Shown: in pieces, positions 5,447-12,554 of the stretch
Layout: each line of letters opens with the position of its first letter
Position numbering within the stretch: position 1 is the first letter of the stretch
Origin: Elstera sp043721315
Lineage (GTDB): Bacteria > Pseudomonadota > Alphaproteobacteria > Elsterales > Elsteraceae
DNA: 13,281 nt
Assembly: GCA_043721315.1 (NCBI GenBank)
Contig: JAYSQZ010000012.1
Coordinates: 1-13,281, forward strand
Direction of reading: 5' to 3'
Notes under the pieces: model-generated
Databases searched by the model: none
Told to the model about the DNA's origin: nothing
What the model saw: only the letters and a program-made list of their open reading frames with translations
Program-made: the position numbers and the translations under genes

Positions 5447-6772
5447 ATGCGCTTGTCCCAGTTCTTCCTTCCCACGTTGAAAGAAACCCCGGCGGAGGCG
5501 CAGATTGCCTCGCACCGGCTGATGCTGCGCGCGGGCATGATCCGCCAGCAAAGCGCGGGGATTTATACTTGGTTGCCGCTCGGCTTGCGCGTGCTCAACA
5601 AGGTGGAAGCCATTGTTCGCGAAGAGCAAAACCGCGCGGGTGTGGTGGAACTCCTCATGCCAACCATTCAATCGGCGGACCTGTGGCGGGAAAGTGGGCG
5701 CTATGATGATTACGGTAAGGAGATGCTTCGCATTACCGACCGGCACGAGCGCGACCTTCTGTTCGGCCCGACCAACGAAGAAATGATTACGGATATCGTC
5801 CGCAGTTTTGTAAAATCTTACAAGCAGTTACCGCTAAATCTGTATCATATCCAGTGGAAGTTTCGCGATGAGGTTCGCCCGCGCTTCGGCGTGATGCGCG
5901 GGCGCGAGTTTTTGATGAAGGATGCCTATTCCTTCGATCTCGATGAAGCTTCGGCGCGCGTTAGCTACAATAAACAGTTCCTCGCGTATCTCCGCACGTA
6001 TGCGCGGCTGGGGCTGAAAGCCATTCCGATGAAAGCCGACACCGGCCCTATCGGCGGCGACCTGTCTCACGAGTTCATTATTCTGGCCGAAACGGGCGAA
6101 AGCCAAGTGTTCTGCGATAAAGACTGGCTTGATCTGGACGTGCTGGATAAAGCGCCGAAGAGTGTGGAAGAGCTGCAATCTTTCGTTGATTGGGCCACGG
6201 GCTTCTACGCCGCGACAGAAGAAAAGCACGATGACGCCGCCTGCCCAGTTCCGGCGGAACGGCTGCATTCGGCGCGCGGTATCGAAGTTGGGCATATTTT
6301 CTACTTCGGCGAAAAATATTCAGCCCCGATGAAAGCCACCGTAACCCAGGCCGATGGCTCGGTAGCCCCCCTCCACATGGGGTCTTACGGTGTCGGTGTC
6401 TCGCGGCTGTTGGGGGCGATTATCGAAGCCAGCCATGATGAGGCAGGGATCATTTGGCCGGAGGCCGTGGCACCCTATCATGTTGGTATCATTACGATGA
6501 AAGCGGGCGATGCCGCTTCCGATGCCAAGGCGATGGAAGTCTATGACGCCCTCACGGCAAAAGGCTTGGACGTGCTCTACGATGACCGGGACGAGCGCGC
6601 GGGCGTGAAGTTCGCCGATATGGACCTGATCGGCCTGCCCTGGCAAATCATCATCGGCCCGCGCGGCCTCGAAAAAGGCGTGATCGAGTTGAAAAACCGC
6701 CGCACCGGGCAGCGGGATGAACTGTCGGTGGCGGATGCGCTGGGGCGGTTGGGGGCTGGTGTGTTTCATTGA
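5447..6772 (+). CDS. proS: Prolyl-tRNA synthetase (ProRS, short alphaproteobacterial type)
   Basis: This is a cytoplasmic class II aminoacyl-tRNA synthetase that charges tRNA-Pro with proline. The 441-residue length is the compact form that lacks the large editing (INS) insertion of the roughly 570-aa E. coli enzyme. The catalytic core contains the motif 1 region near ELLMP (69-72), motif 2 FRDEVRPRFGVMRGREFLMKD (139-159, including the conserved Arg residues), TGPIGGDLSHEF (199-210), and motif 3 GSYGVGVSRLLGAI (312-325). The anticodon-binding domain runs from about 345 to 438 and includes DDRDERAGVKFADMDLIG. Start: ATG preceded by a weak CCGAG. Downstream, where lolC would be expected in many alphaproteobacteria, a vapBC pair intervenes after 93 bp. 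Confidence 0.97.
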   Translation: MRLSQFFLPTLKETPAEAQIASHRLMLRAGMIRQQSAGIYTWLPLGLRVLNKVEAIVREEQNRAGVVELLMPTIQSADLWRESGRYDDYGKEMLRITDRHERDLLFGPTNEEMITDIVRSFVKSYKQLPLNLYHIQWKFRDEVRPRFGVMRGREFLMKDAYSFDLDEASARVSYNKQFLAYLRTYARLGLKAIPMKADTGPIGGDLSHEFIILAETGESQVFCDKDWLDLDVLDKAPKSVEELQSFVDWATGFYAATEEKHDDAACPVPAERLHSARGIEVGHIFYFGEKYSAPMKATVTQADGSVAPLHMGSYGVGVSRLLGAIIEASHDEAGIIWPEAVAPYHVGIITMKAGDAASDAKAMEVYDALTAKGLDVLYDDRDERAGVKFADMDLIGLPWQIIIGPRGLEKGVIELKNRRTGQRDELSVADALGRLGAGVFH

Positions 6773-6865
6773 AGAGCCTCGCCCATAAAAAGCCAGGATT
6801 GAGCGCTTCTCTTTCTGCTAAACTTGCGGGCCGGTAGCTTGGCGTGACGCTAGGGAGAGAGCAGG

Positions 6866-7117
6866 ATGACACAAGGGTTTGAGGCTGTATCCCGGCCTGT
6901 CGAGCTATTCAGAGATAATCGGAATCAGGCGATCCGTATTCCGATGGAGTTCGAGTTGCCCGGCCATACCGCCTTGATGCGCCGGGAAGGGGATCGTTTG
7001 ATTATCGAGCCTCTCCGCAAGATTGGCTTGCTGGCCCTACTCGCAAGCTGGCAGCAGGTCGCGGATGAACTTCCCGACATCGACGATGCGCCGACCGAAC
7101 CCGAGGACATTTTTTGA
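6866..7117 (+). CDS. vapB: VapB-type AbrB/MazE-fold antitoxin
   Basis: This encodes an 83-aa protein. Residues 12-50 (VELFRDNRNQAIRIP through LIIEPL) match the AbrB/SpoVT/MazE swapped-hairpin DNA-binding domain of VapB antitoxins. The C-terminal tail is acidic (DIDDAPTEPEDIF), as expected for the part that wraps and blocks the PIN toxin. The ATG is preceded by GGGAGAG, a good ribosome binding site. Its stop overlaps the TTG start of the toxin gene (TTGA), the standard coupled antitoxin-toxin order. VapB-VapC complexes usually repress their own promoter; the sequence upstream has a short TAGC/GCTA repeat at about 6835-6852, too weak to call as the operator. Confidence 0.9.
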   Translation: MTQGFEAVSRPVELFRDNRNQAIRIPMEFELPGHTALMRREGDRLIIEPLRKIGLLALLASWQQVADELPDIDDAPTEPEDIF

Positions 7118-7542
7118 CGCTCCTCTATCTGCTCGATACGAATATTTTAAGTGATCTGGTCAAGAACCCGGCGGGTCTTGTGGCAAACCGCGTTGGGGTA
7201 GTCGGCGAGGCTGCGGTTTTTACGAGCATCATCGTCGCGGCGGAACTTCGCTATGGCTGTGCTCGAAAGGGTTCAACTGCCCTTACAAATAAGGTCGAAG
7301 ATCTCTTAAGGGCTATCAGGGTTCTGCCGATGGATGTGCCGGTCGATCAGGAGTATGGCCGCATTCGGGCGGAATTGGAGGCGGCGGGGCGTAGTATCGG
7401 CCCCAACGACCTTTTAATCGCTGCCCACGCCTGCGCGCTTGGCGCGACAATGGTCACGGCGAACGTGGACGAATTTATACGGGTTGCGGGGTTGCGTGTC
7501 GAAAACTGGCTTCAGCCCTCAGCGGAACAGGAAATAGAATGA
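7114..7542 (+). CDS. vapC: VapC-type PIN-domain ribonuclease toxin
   Basis: This encodes a 142-aa PIN-domain protein. The acidic residues expected to bind the metal are all present: Asp8 in YLLDTNILSDL, Glu44 in AAELRYG, Asp99 in GPNDLLIAAHA, and Asp119 in TANVDEF. The tail VAGLRVENW matches the FitB/VapC group. Known VapC toxins cleave tRNA or rRNA and are neutralised by VapB. The TTG start overlaps the vapB stop; no ATG fits better, because the family begins just before the LLDTN motif. Its own TGA overlaps the lolC ATG in an ATGA, so lolC translation is probably coupled to toxin translation. Confidence 0.92.
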   Translation: MTLLYLLDTNILSDLVKNPAGLVANRVGVVGEAAVFTSIIVAAELRYGCARKGSTALTNKVEDLLRAIRVLPMDVPVDQEYGRIRAELEAAGRSIGPNDLLIAAHACALGATMVTANVDEFIRVAGLRVENWLQPSAEQEIE

Positions 7543-8786
7543 TCTTTTCGGCATTTGAACGGCTTGTGGCGTTTCGCTACCTGCGGGCGCGGCGGCAGGA
7601 AGGGTTTATCTCGGTTATTGCCTGGTTCTCGCTGCTGGGGATCGCGTTGGGGGTGGCCACGCTGATCATCGTGATGTCGGTGATGAATGGGTTTCGGGCA
7701 GAACTCTTGGGCCGGATTTTGGGGCTGAACGGCCATATCACTCTTAGCGCGCCAGCGGGCCAACCGATTCCCGACGCCGATGCGCTGATCGCGCGGCTGA
7801 AGGGCCTCGACGGGGTGGTGTTCGCGGCACCAATGGTGGAGGGGCAGGTGATGGTCAGCGCTAACGGTGTTGCCGGCGGCGCGTTGGTGCGGGGGATGAC
7901 GCCGGACGATCTGCGCGCCCGCCGCCTGATTGCCGACGCGGTGCGCCAAGGCAGTATCGAAGATATGGGCGACGATGGCGTGCTGATCGGCAGCCGCATG
8001 GCTTATCGGCTCGGCTTGAAGCTGGGTGATGGTCTGACGGTGCTCAGTCCGCGCGGCGAGAGCACGGCGTTCGGCTCGGTGCCGCGCATCAAAACCTACC
8101 GCGTGGCGGGGATCTTTGAAGTCGGCATGTATGAGTATGATAACACGTATGTTTATGCGCCCTTAAGCGCGGCGCAAATCTTCTTCCGGCTGCCGCAGGG
8201 CGTGTCGGGGATCGAGATTATGCTGACCGATCCGAATAAGGCGGCGGTCATCACCTATATGCTCTCCGGCCTTGTGCCGCCAGGGGTGCGCGCGGTCGAT
8301 TGGCAGCAGGCAAACTCCAGCTTTTTCAATGCAATCCAGGTGGAACGCAATGTGATGTTCCTTATTCTCACGCTCATTATTCTGGTGGCGGCCTTCAATA
8401 TCATCTCCTCGATGATCATGATGGTGAAGGATAAGGGCCGCGATATTGCTGTGCTGCGAACCATGGGGGCGACGCGGGGCATGATCTTGCGGATTTTCCT
8501 GCTATCGGGGGCCAGTATCGGCGTGATCGGCACAGGGGCGGGGCTACTGATAGGGGTGCTGTTCTGCGAGAATATCGAGAATATCCGCCAGTTTTTGCAA
8601 AACCTGACCGGCACGCAACTCTTCCAAGCCGAGATCTATTTTCTCTCGCGCCTGCCTGCCAAGATGGATGTTACGGAAGTAACCCAAGTGGTCGTGATGG
8701 CCTTTAGCCTAAGCTTGCTGGCGACAATTTACCCGGCTTTGCGTGCGGCGCGACTGAACCCGGTGGAGGCCCTGCGCTATGAGTAA
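7539..8786 (+). CDS. lolC: Lipoprotein-releasing ABC transporter permease (LolC/E)
   Basis: This encodes a 415-aa inner-membrane permease that, with LolD, extracts lipoproteins from the inner membrane and passes them to LolA. The layout is typical: N-terminal FERLVAFRYLRARR, TM1 about 24-48, a periplasmic MacB-like domain about 50-265, TM2 about 272-296, the coupling segment MVKDKGRDIAVLRTMGAT (295-312), TM3 about 316-343, TM4 about 383-405, and the tail LRAARLNPVEALRYE. Alphaproteobacteria usually have a single LolC/E-type permease acting as a homodimer, so the lolC versus lolE label is nominal. The start overlaps the vapC stop, and the end overlaps lolD by 8 bases. Confidence 0.96.
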   Translation: MIFSAFERLVAFRYLRARRQEGFISVIAWFSLLGIALGVATLIIVMSVMNGFRAELLGRILGLNGHITLSAPAGQPIPDADALIARLKGLDGVVFAAPMVEGQVMVSANGVAGGALVRGMTPDDLRARRLIADAVRQGSIEDMGDDGVLIGSRMAYRLGLKLGDGLTVLSPRGESTAFGSVPRIKTYRVAGIFEVGMYEYDNTYVYAPLSAAQIFFRLPQGVSGIEIMLTDPNKAAVITYMLSGLVPPGVRAVDWQQANSSFFNAIQVERNVMFLILTLIILVAAFNIISSMIMMVKDKGRDIAVLRTMGATRGMILRIFLLSGASIGVIGTGAGLLIGVLFCENIENIRQFLQNLTGTQLFQAEIYFLSRLPAKMDVTEVTQVVVMAFSLSLLATIYPALRAARLNPVEALRYE

Positions 8787-9447
8787 GCCGGTTCTAGTGT
8801 TGCGCGGAGTCGAGCGTTCTTATGGCGACCTTACGGTGCTGCGCGGCGTCAATTTCACGCTGAATGCCGGGGAAATGGTGGCGCTGATTGCCCCCTCCGG
8901 CGCGGGGAAATCTACCCTGCTGCATATGGCGGGGCTGCTTGATAGCCCGACGGCGGGCGAAATCGAGATCGACGGGCAGGCGAGCGCCAAGCTGAACGAT
9001 ACGGCGCGCACGGCCCTGCGCCGCCGTACTATCGGCTTCGTCTATCAGTTTCACCAGCTTTTGCCGGAGTTTTCGGCGCTGGAAAATATCGTGCTGCCGC
9101 AGATGATCGCGGGCGTGTCGCGCCGGGCGGCTGCTGTGCGGGCAACGGAGTTGCTGACGCTTGTGGGTTTGAAGGACCGCCTTAGCCACCGTCCCGGCAA
9201 GCTATCGGGCGGGGAGCAGCAGCGCGTGGCGATTGTCCGCGCGATTGCCAATCAACCGAAGTTGCTGCTGGCCGATGAGCCGACGGGCAATCTCGACCCA
9301 ACGACGGCGGACGGCGTGTTCACCGAACTCATGCGCCTCGTGCGGACCACAGGGCTTGCGGCCCTGATCGCCACGCATAATCTGGAGCTTGCCCGGCGGA
9401 TGGACCGCGTGGTTACGCTACGGGATGGGGCAGTTGTGCCGGTCTGA
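8779..9447 (+). CDS. lolD: Lipoprotein-releasing ABC transporter ATPase (LolD)
   Basis: This encodes a 222-aa ABC ATPase that powers lipoprotein release by LolCDE. Visible elements are Walker A APSGAGKST (38-46; Ala replaces the first Gly), Q-loop Gln90, the signature LSGGEQQ (142-148), Walker B LLLADEP with Glu167, D-loop NLDP (171-174), and H-loop His200. FHQLLPEFSALENI (91-104) fits the LolD/MacB subgroup. The gene overlaps lolC by 8 bases. In many alphaproteobacteria dnaE follows lolD; here the next gene is a convergent exporter. Confidence 0.96.
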   Translation: MSKPVLVLRGVERSYGDLTVLRGVNFTLNAGEMVALIAPSGAGKSTLLHMAGLLDSPTAGEIEIDGQASAKLNDTARTALRRRTIGFVYQFHQLLPEFSALENIVLPQMIAGVSRRAAAVRATELLTLVGLKDRLSHRPGKLSGGEQQRVAIVRAIANQPKLLLADEPTGNLDPTTADGVFTELMRLVRTTGLAALIATHNLELARRMDRVVTLRDGAVVPV

Positions 9448-9449
9448 GA

Positions 9450-9487
9450 CTACCAATGAGACTGATTTTTATCAGACTCATTGGTAG
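9450..9487. terminator. Long hairpin at the lolD/eamA convergent junction
   Basis: CTACCAATGAG at 9450-9460 pairs with 9477-9487, then after one A-A mismatch CTGAT (9462-9466) pairs with ATCAG (9471-9475) across a TTTT loop. It starts 3 bases after the lolD stop and includes the eamA stop codon. The stem is long, but there is no T-tract on either side, so it may protect 3' ends or act with Rho rather than as a standard intrinsic terminator. Confidence 0.55.
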
Positions 9488-10427
9488 AAGCAGCCATTGA
9501 GGCTGCGGCCAAGGGCGCGGATGCGCCCGCCCGGCGAGGGCGAATAAAATAAGAGAGTTTTGCTTTAGCAAAACGCTCTGGCGCCAGCATCGTCAGCGCC
9601 AATCCGGCGAACACGAGGCCACAGGCGAGCAGCGTCATCGCATCCAGCTTCTCGCCTAGGAAGAGGGCGGCGGAGAGCAGGCCGAAAATCGGCACGGCTA
9701 GGGCGAAGGGCGTTACCTTGGCGGCGGAATGGCGTTGCAGCAGCCAATTCCACACCGCGAAAGCCAGAACGGTCGATGGCCCGGCAACATAGAGCAGCGC
9801 GGCAATCGTTACCGGAGTCGCATTCAGCACGGAGGCGGCAATAGCATCCGGCCCTTCGATCACCAAAGACAGCGCCAGCAAGGGCAGGGGTGGCACGAGA
9901 CTAACCCAGGAAATCAGCCGAAACGCATCTTTGCTGCCCGATTTCTTAGTGAGAATGTTGGCCACGGCCCAGCACATTGCCGCCAGAATCACCATGCCGA
10001 AGCCGAGTAAGCTGGTCCCCAACGGCAAATCTAAGGCCAGCAATGCAAGCCCGCCGCCGGAAATCAGCATCCCGACAAGCGCGACCGGCTTAACCCGGTC
10101 GCCTAAAAGCACCGCCGCCGCGAGAATGGTGAAGAAAACTTGGCTCTGCATAAGCAACGAAGCCAGCCCCGCGCCCATACCAATCTTAATCGCGGTGAAC
10201 AGCAGCCCGAATTTCACCACGCCCAGTGCAATCCCGATACCCACAACATAGCGCCACGCCACCGGCGGCCCACCGCGCAAAAACAGCAGCGGCAGGGCGG
10301 CGATAGCAAACCGTACGCCGCAGAAAAACAGCGGCGGCATCCCGTTTAGTCCCACCTTGATGACAACGAAATTAAAGCCCCAAATCGCGGCAATCGAGAT
10401 GGCTAGGGCAGCGTGGGCGAGCGGCAT
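9450..10427 (-). CDS. eamA: EamA/DMT-family exporter
   Basis: This encodes a 325-aa protein of the drug/metabolite transporter superfamily: two EamA repeats with about ten transmembrane helices between residues 3 and 282. WGFNFVVIKVGLNGMPPLFF at 16-35 closely resembles the E. coli O-acetylserine/cysteine exporter EamA (YdeD), so export of cysteine-pathway metabolites is plausible, but substrate assignment in this superfamily is unreliable. The last 40 or so residues (from about AKAKLSYF) are polar and Ala-rich, and appear to be an extension beyond the usual family end. That tail is encoded by DNA full of hairpins. Start: ATG at 10425-10427 without a strong ribosome binding site. The gene converges on lolD with 2 bp between stops. 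Confidence 0.88.
   Translation of the reverse strand: MPLAHAALAISIAAIWGFNFVVIKVGLNGMPPLFFCGVRFAIAALPLLFLRGGPPVAWRYVVGIGIALGVVKFGLLFTAIKIGMGAGLASLLMQSQVFFTILAAAVLLGDRVKPVALVGMLISGGGLALLALDLPLGTSLLGFGMVILAAMCWAVANILTKKSGSKDAFRLISWVSLVPPLPLLALSLVIEGPDAIAASVLNATPVTIAALLYVAGPSTVLAFAVWNWLLQRHSAAKVTPFALAVPIFGLLSAALFLGEKLDAMTLLACGLVFAGLALTMLAPERFAKAKLSYFIRPRRAGASAPLAAASMAASTNESDKNQSHW
9490..9528. repeat. Two further perfect short hairpins in the eamA 3' end
   Basis: GCAGCC (9490-9495) pairs with GGCTGC (9501-9506) across ATTGA. GGGCGC (9513-9518) pairs with GCGCCC (9523-9528) across GGAT. Both lie directly beyond the long junction hairpin and inside the codons for the unusual C-terminal tail of the exporter. 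Confidence 0.5.
9541..9579 (-). terminator. Terminator-like hairpin inside the eamA coding region
   Basis: Reading leftwards, AGAG-C-GTTTTGC (9579-9568) pairs with GCAAAAC-T-CTCT (9563-9552) across a TAAA loop with one mismatch. TATTTTATT follows (9551-9543). The shape is that of a modest intrinsic terminator, but it lies about 30 codons before the annotated stop of the exporter. Confidence 0.4.
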
Positions 10428-10525
10428 GGCGAGGACTCAGCAGAGGGATAACGCCTTCACCCAAGCGTGCTGCACTCTCCCTGTCCAGCCGTGAATTGTC
10501 CGGGAGGCAATGTTACTCTCCCGAA

Positions 10526-11308
10526 TTACTCCCCGAAACTTCGCACCAAACTACCCGCGACGAGATACCAGCCATCAACCAGCACGAAGAAAATCAGCTT
10601 GAACGGTAAGGAGATGATAACCGGCGGCAGCATCATCATCCCCATCGCCATCAGGATGGACGCGACCACCATGTCGATGACGAGGAAGGGGATGAACAGT
10701 AAGAAGCCGATTTCAAACGCGCGCCGCAACTCGCTAATCATAAACGCTGGGATGAGAACGCGCAGGGGTGTTTGTGCGGCGGTTTCTACAGGCGGCGTGC
10801 GGGCAAGATCGAAGAACAGCCGCAGGTCTTTCTCGCGCACATGGCGGATCATGAACCCGTGAAACGGCTCGATAGTGCGATCAAAGGCTTGGGCTTCGGT
10901 GATTTCTTCATTCATCAGCGGGCGCAACCCCTGATTATAGGCCCGCTCTAGGGTTGGCTGCATAATGAAGCCCGTCAAAAACACCGCGAGCGCCACCATA
11001 ACTGAGTTCGGCGGCGACTGCGGCATCCCAATCGCGTTCCGCAACAGCGACAGCACGATGACGATGCGGGTGAAGGATGTCACCATCATCAAAATCGAGG
11101 GCGCTAGGCTAATGACCGTTAGCGTGGCCAGCGTCTGAATGATCCGGCCTGTGGTGCTGCCACCGCCGTCGCCTAGGTCCAGCGTTAGGGCTTGGGCCAT
11201 CGCGGGATCAGTCCAGAGAATGCCGAGCAGCGCCACAAACGTCACGAGACCGGAAAGCGCGCTCCACTTGGCGGCAAGGGCGAGAGTGGAAGCCTGAGGG
11301 CGGCGCAT
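10526..11308 (-). CDS. fliP: Flagellar export apparatus protein FliP
   Basis: This encodes a 260-aa core subunit of the flagellar type III export gate (FliPQR). It has a cleavable-type hydrophobic N-terminus (residues 14-38, ending AMAQA), a known FliP feature. The conserved segments ISLAPSILMMVTSFTRIVIV (66-85), LRNAIGMPQSPPN (89-101), LTGFIMQP (111-118), and the C-terminal FIPFLVIDMVVASILMAMGM through LVDGWYLV (205-250) are all present. The length and order are normal. The gene starts one base beyond the end of fliO, with which it is surely cotranscribed. A 6-bp hairpin without a T-tract (10501-10523) lies just after its end. Confidence 0.97.
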   Translation of the reverse strand: MRRPQASTLALAAKWSALSGLVTFVALLGILWTDPAMAQALTLDLGDGGGSTTGRIIQTLATLTVISLAPSILMMVTSFTRIVIVLSLLRNAIGMPQSPPNSVMVALAVFLTGFIMQPTLERAYNQGLRPLMNEEITEAQAFDRTIEPFHGFMIRHVREKDLRLFFDLARTPPVETAAQTPLRVLIPAFMISELRRAFEIGFLLFIPFLVIDMVVASILMAMGMMMLPPVIISLPFKLIFFVLVDGWYLVAGSLVRSFGE

Positions 11309-11309
11309 C

Positions 11310-11681
11310 CTAGGTCTCCCGATCTGCGGCTAGAAACGGGTTTTTCCGGGTTTTATCAGCAGTTTCCGGCAGCAGCGCGGGAGCTAGGGCGGCGGTTGCA
11401 ACCGGTGCCGCCGTCGAGGACAGCAGCGCCTCGTGCGTCGCCCCCAGCAGAATTAGATGATCGGTTTCATCGTGGCGGATCAGCACCAGTTTGCGTTTCT
11501 GGTCGAGCGGCATCACTTCCACCAGGGTGAGACGACGGCCTTTCCCCCGAAAACCTGCCGTTGTGCCCAAGCCTAAGCGTTTCGCAACCCAGACCGCCAC
11601 GACAATCATGGCCAAAACCACGAGCAATCCAACCACAAAGCGGATATAGCCGTCGTTCATCACATCGGCACCCATACTCAT
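11310..11681 (-). CDS. fliO: Flagellar biosynthesis protein FliO
   Basis: This encodes a 123-aa protein with one N-terminal transmembrane helix (about 13-33), the basic segment AKRLGLG just after it, and a cytoplasmic domain containing GRRLTLVEVMPLDQKRKLVLIRHDETDHLILLG (49-80). This is the characteristic FliO core, in which LxLVExxPLxxxxxLxLI precedes an HLxLLG element. FliO helps FliP assemble into the export gate. The ATG at 11679-11681 overlaps the stop of the upstream gene (ATGA); a second ATG two codons later is also possible. Its stop is adjacent to the fliP start. Confidence 0.92.
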   Translation of the reverse strand: MSMGADVMNDGYIRFVVGLLVVLAMIVVAVWVAKRLGLGTTAGFRGKGRRLTLVEVMPLDQKRKLVLIRHDETDHLILLGATHEALLSSTAAPVATAALAPALLPETADKTRKNPFLAADRET

Positions 11682-12070
11682 CCCTCGCCTTGTTCGGGTT
11701 TGCGGTAGGCTGAAATCGCCGAGCGGTGTTTGGCTTTCGCCTCAACCTGTTCTTGCGTGCTGCTGTCGGTCATACGCTCGCTCAACTGGCTGCTGAGTTT
11801 TTCAAGCAGATCGGTCATCGCGCCCATCCGCTTCAGCACAGGATCGGCAGCGGGGCCGGTGATTTTCATCGTGGCACCACACAGCCGCTCAATCTCCTCA
11901 TCAAGGCCAGCGAGATCGACCGCGCCCTCCTCTTCCAGCGTTGTCAGGGCCGCTTCCAGCGCCAGGATAACGCGGTTGAAGCCCTCTATGACGGCTTGGG
12001 GATCGGGCAATGGCGCGCGCGCCGGGGCGGCTTTCCGGGGGGCGGGGGAGCGGGCGGGAGGTTCGGTCAC
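11678..12070 (-). CDS. Hypothetical flagellar-cluster protein, possibly coiled coil
   Basis: This encodes a 130-aa protein that I do not recognise. Residues 1-22 are a Pro/Ala-rich disordered-looking tail (ARSPAPRKAAPARAPLPDP). The remainder is almost all helical: AVIEGFNRVILALEAALTTLEEE (26-48), EEIERLCGATMKI (58-70), and VLKRMGAMTDLLEKLSSQLSERM (78-100). The size and helical make-up recall small flagellar export chaperones such as FlgN or FliT, but that is only an analogy. The start is a GTG with GAGAG 5 to 10 bases upstream. It lies 34 bp after the flhB-like gene and overlaps fliO by 4 bases, so a role tied to flagellar export or assembly is a fair inference from context. Confidence 0.7.
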   Translation of the reverse strand: MTEPPARSPAPRKAAPARAPLPDPQAVIEGFNRVILALEAALTTLEEEGAVDLAGLDEEIERLCGATMKITGPAADPVLKRMGAMTDLLEKLSSQLSERMTDSSTQEQVEAKAKHRSAISAYRKPEQGEG

Positions 12071-12104
12071 GGTCTCTCTCTAGTCCAGTTGCCCGATGTG
12101 GCGG

Positions 12105-12461
12105 TTAATAGCGGTTCGGCTCGTCCAACGGGGCGTCGTTCATGCCAGCGACGGGCGCACCGCTTACTCGCGCATTGGCTTGATAAAGGTATCTTAGAAC
12201 CTCCGCAACTGCCTCGAAACAATTGACGGGGATTGGACAATTTAATTCCACTGCCGACAGCAATTCGGCAAGGTCGCGATCCTCGCGCACCTTAACGCCA
12301 TTGGCGAAGGCGATTTCGAGAATTTTCTCCGCAATCGCTCCGCGCCCAGAGGCCACAACCTTCGGCAAGTCGCCCTTCTGATAGTTCAGGGCAACCGCAA
12401 TCGGACGGCGCTTTTTGCCCCCGGCAAAAGATTCCGAGGGTCGGTCATGGGAATCATTCAT
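12105..12461 (-). CDS. Standalone FlhB C-terminal-domain protein (EscU/YscU/HrcU-like switch domain)
   Basis: This encodes 118 aa from the ATG at 12459-12461, which has AAGGA nine bases upstream. A longer frame reaching an alternative start at 12530 would run through the promoter and is not preferred. Residues 18-94 match the cytoplasmic domain of FlhB: RRPIAVALNYQKGD, then VVASGRGAIAEKILEIA, VREDRDLAELLSAVEL, and FEAVAEVLRYLY. The transmembrane part of FlhB is absent, and the autocleavage NPTH motif is replaced by RRPI at the corresponding place, so it should not self-cleave. Such proteins (FhlB, or YlqH-like) can stand in for or modulate the FlhB switch in substrate-specificity control. It is the first gene of the leftward flagellar group. 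Confidence 0.85.
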   Translation of the reverse strand: MNDSHDRPSESFAGGKKRRPIAVALNYQKGDLPKVVASGRGAIAEKILEIAFANGVKVREDRDLAELLSAVELNCPIPVNCFEAVAEVLRYLYQANARVSGAPVAGMNDAPLDEPNRY

Positions 12462-12487
12462 CGCAACACATCCTTCATGCGAAAAGT

Positions 12488-12554
12488 CAGCTTTCAACGC
12501 TAAAATACTGTAGACAAACGCTTTGACCAAGCATAAACCTAAGTTTGAAAGCTG
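12488..12554. repeat. Perfect 10-bp inverted repeat across the divergent flagellar promoters
   Basis: CAGCTTTCAA at 12488-12497 is exactly complementary to TTGAAAGCTG at 12545-12554, with 47 bases between. The left arm covers the predicted start of the leftward transcript, and the right arm runs into the -24 element of the sigma-54 promoter. This placement suggests paired sites for a regulator; which one is unknown. Confidence 0.5.
12502..12530 (-). promoter_or_regulatory. Sigma-70-like promoter for the flhB-like/fliO/fliP group
   Basis: Reading leftwards, TTGGTC (12530-12525) is followed by a 17-base spacer and TATTTT (12507-12502). Transcription would start near 12495, about 34 bases before the preferred ATG at 12461. 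The hexamers are moderate matches, but the spacing is ideal. Confidence 0.45.

Noticed and set aside
7512..7949. 145-aa minus-strand open frame overlapping vapC and lolC
   Set aside because: It is a His/Pro/Arg-rich shadow of the lolC coding strand without domain features.
12462..12530. Longer start for the FlhB-like protein
   Set aside because: It would begin within the -35 region of the predicted promoter and add residues with no similarity to the family; the ATG at 12461 has the better ribosome binding site.
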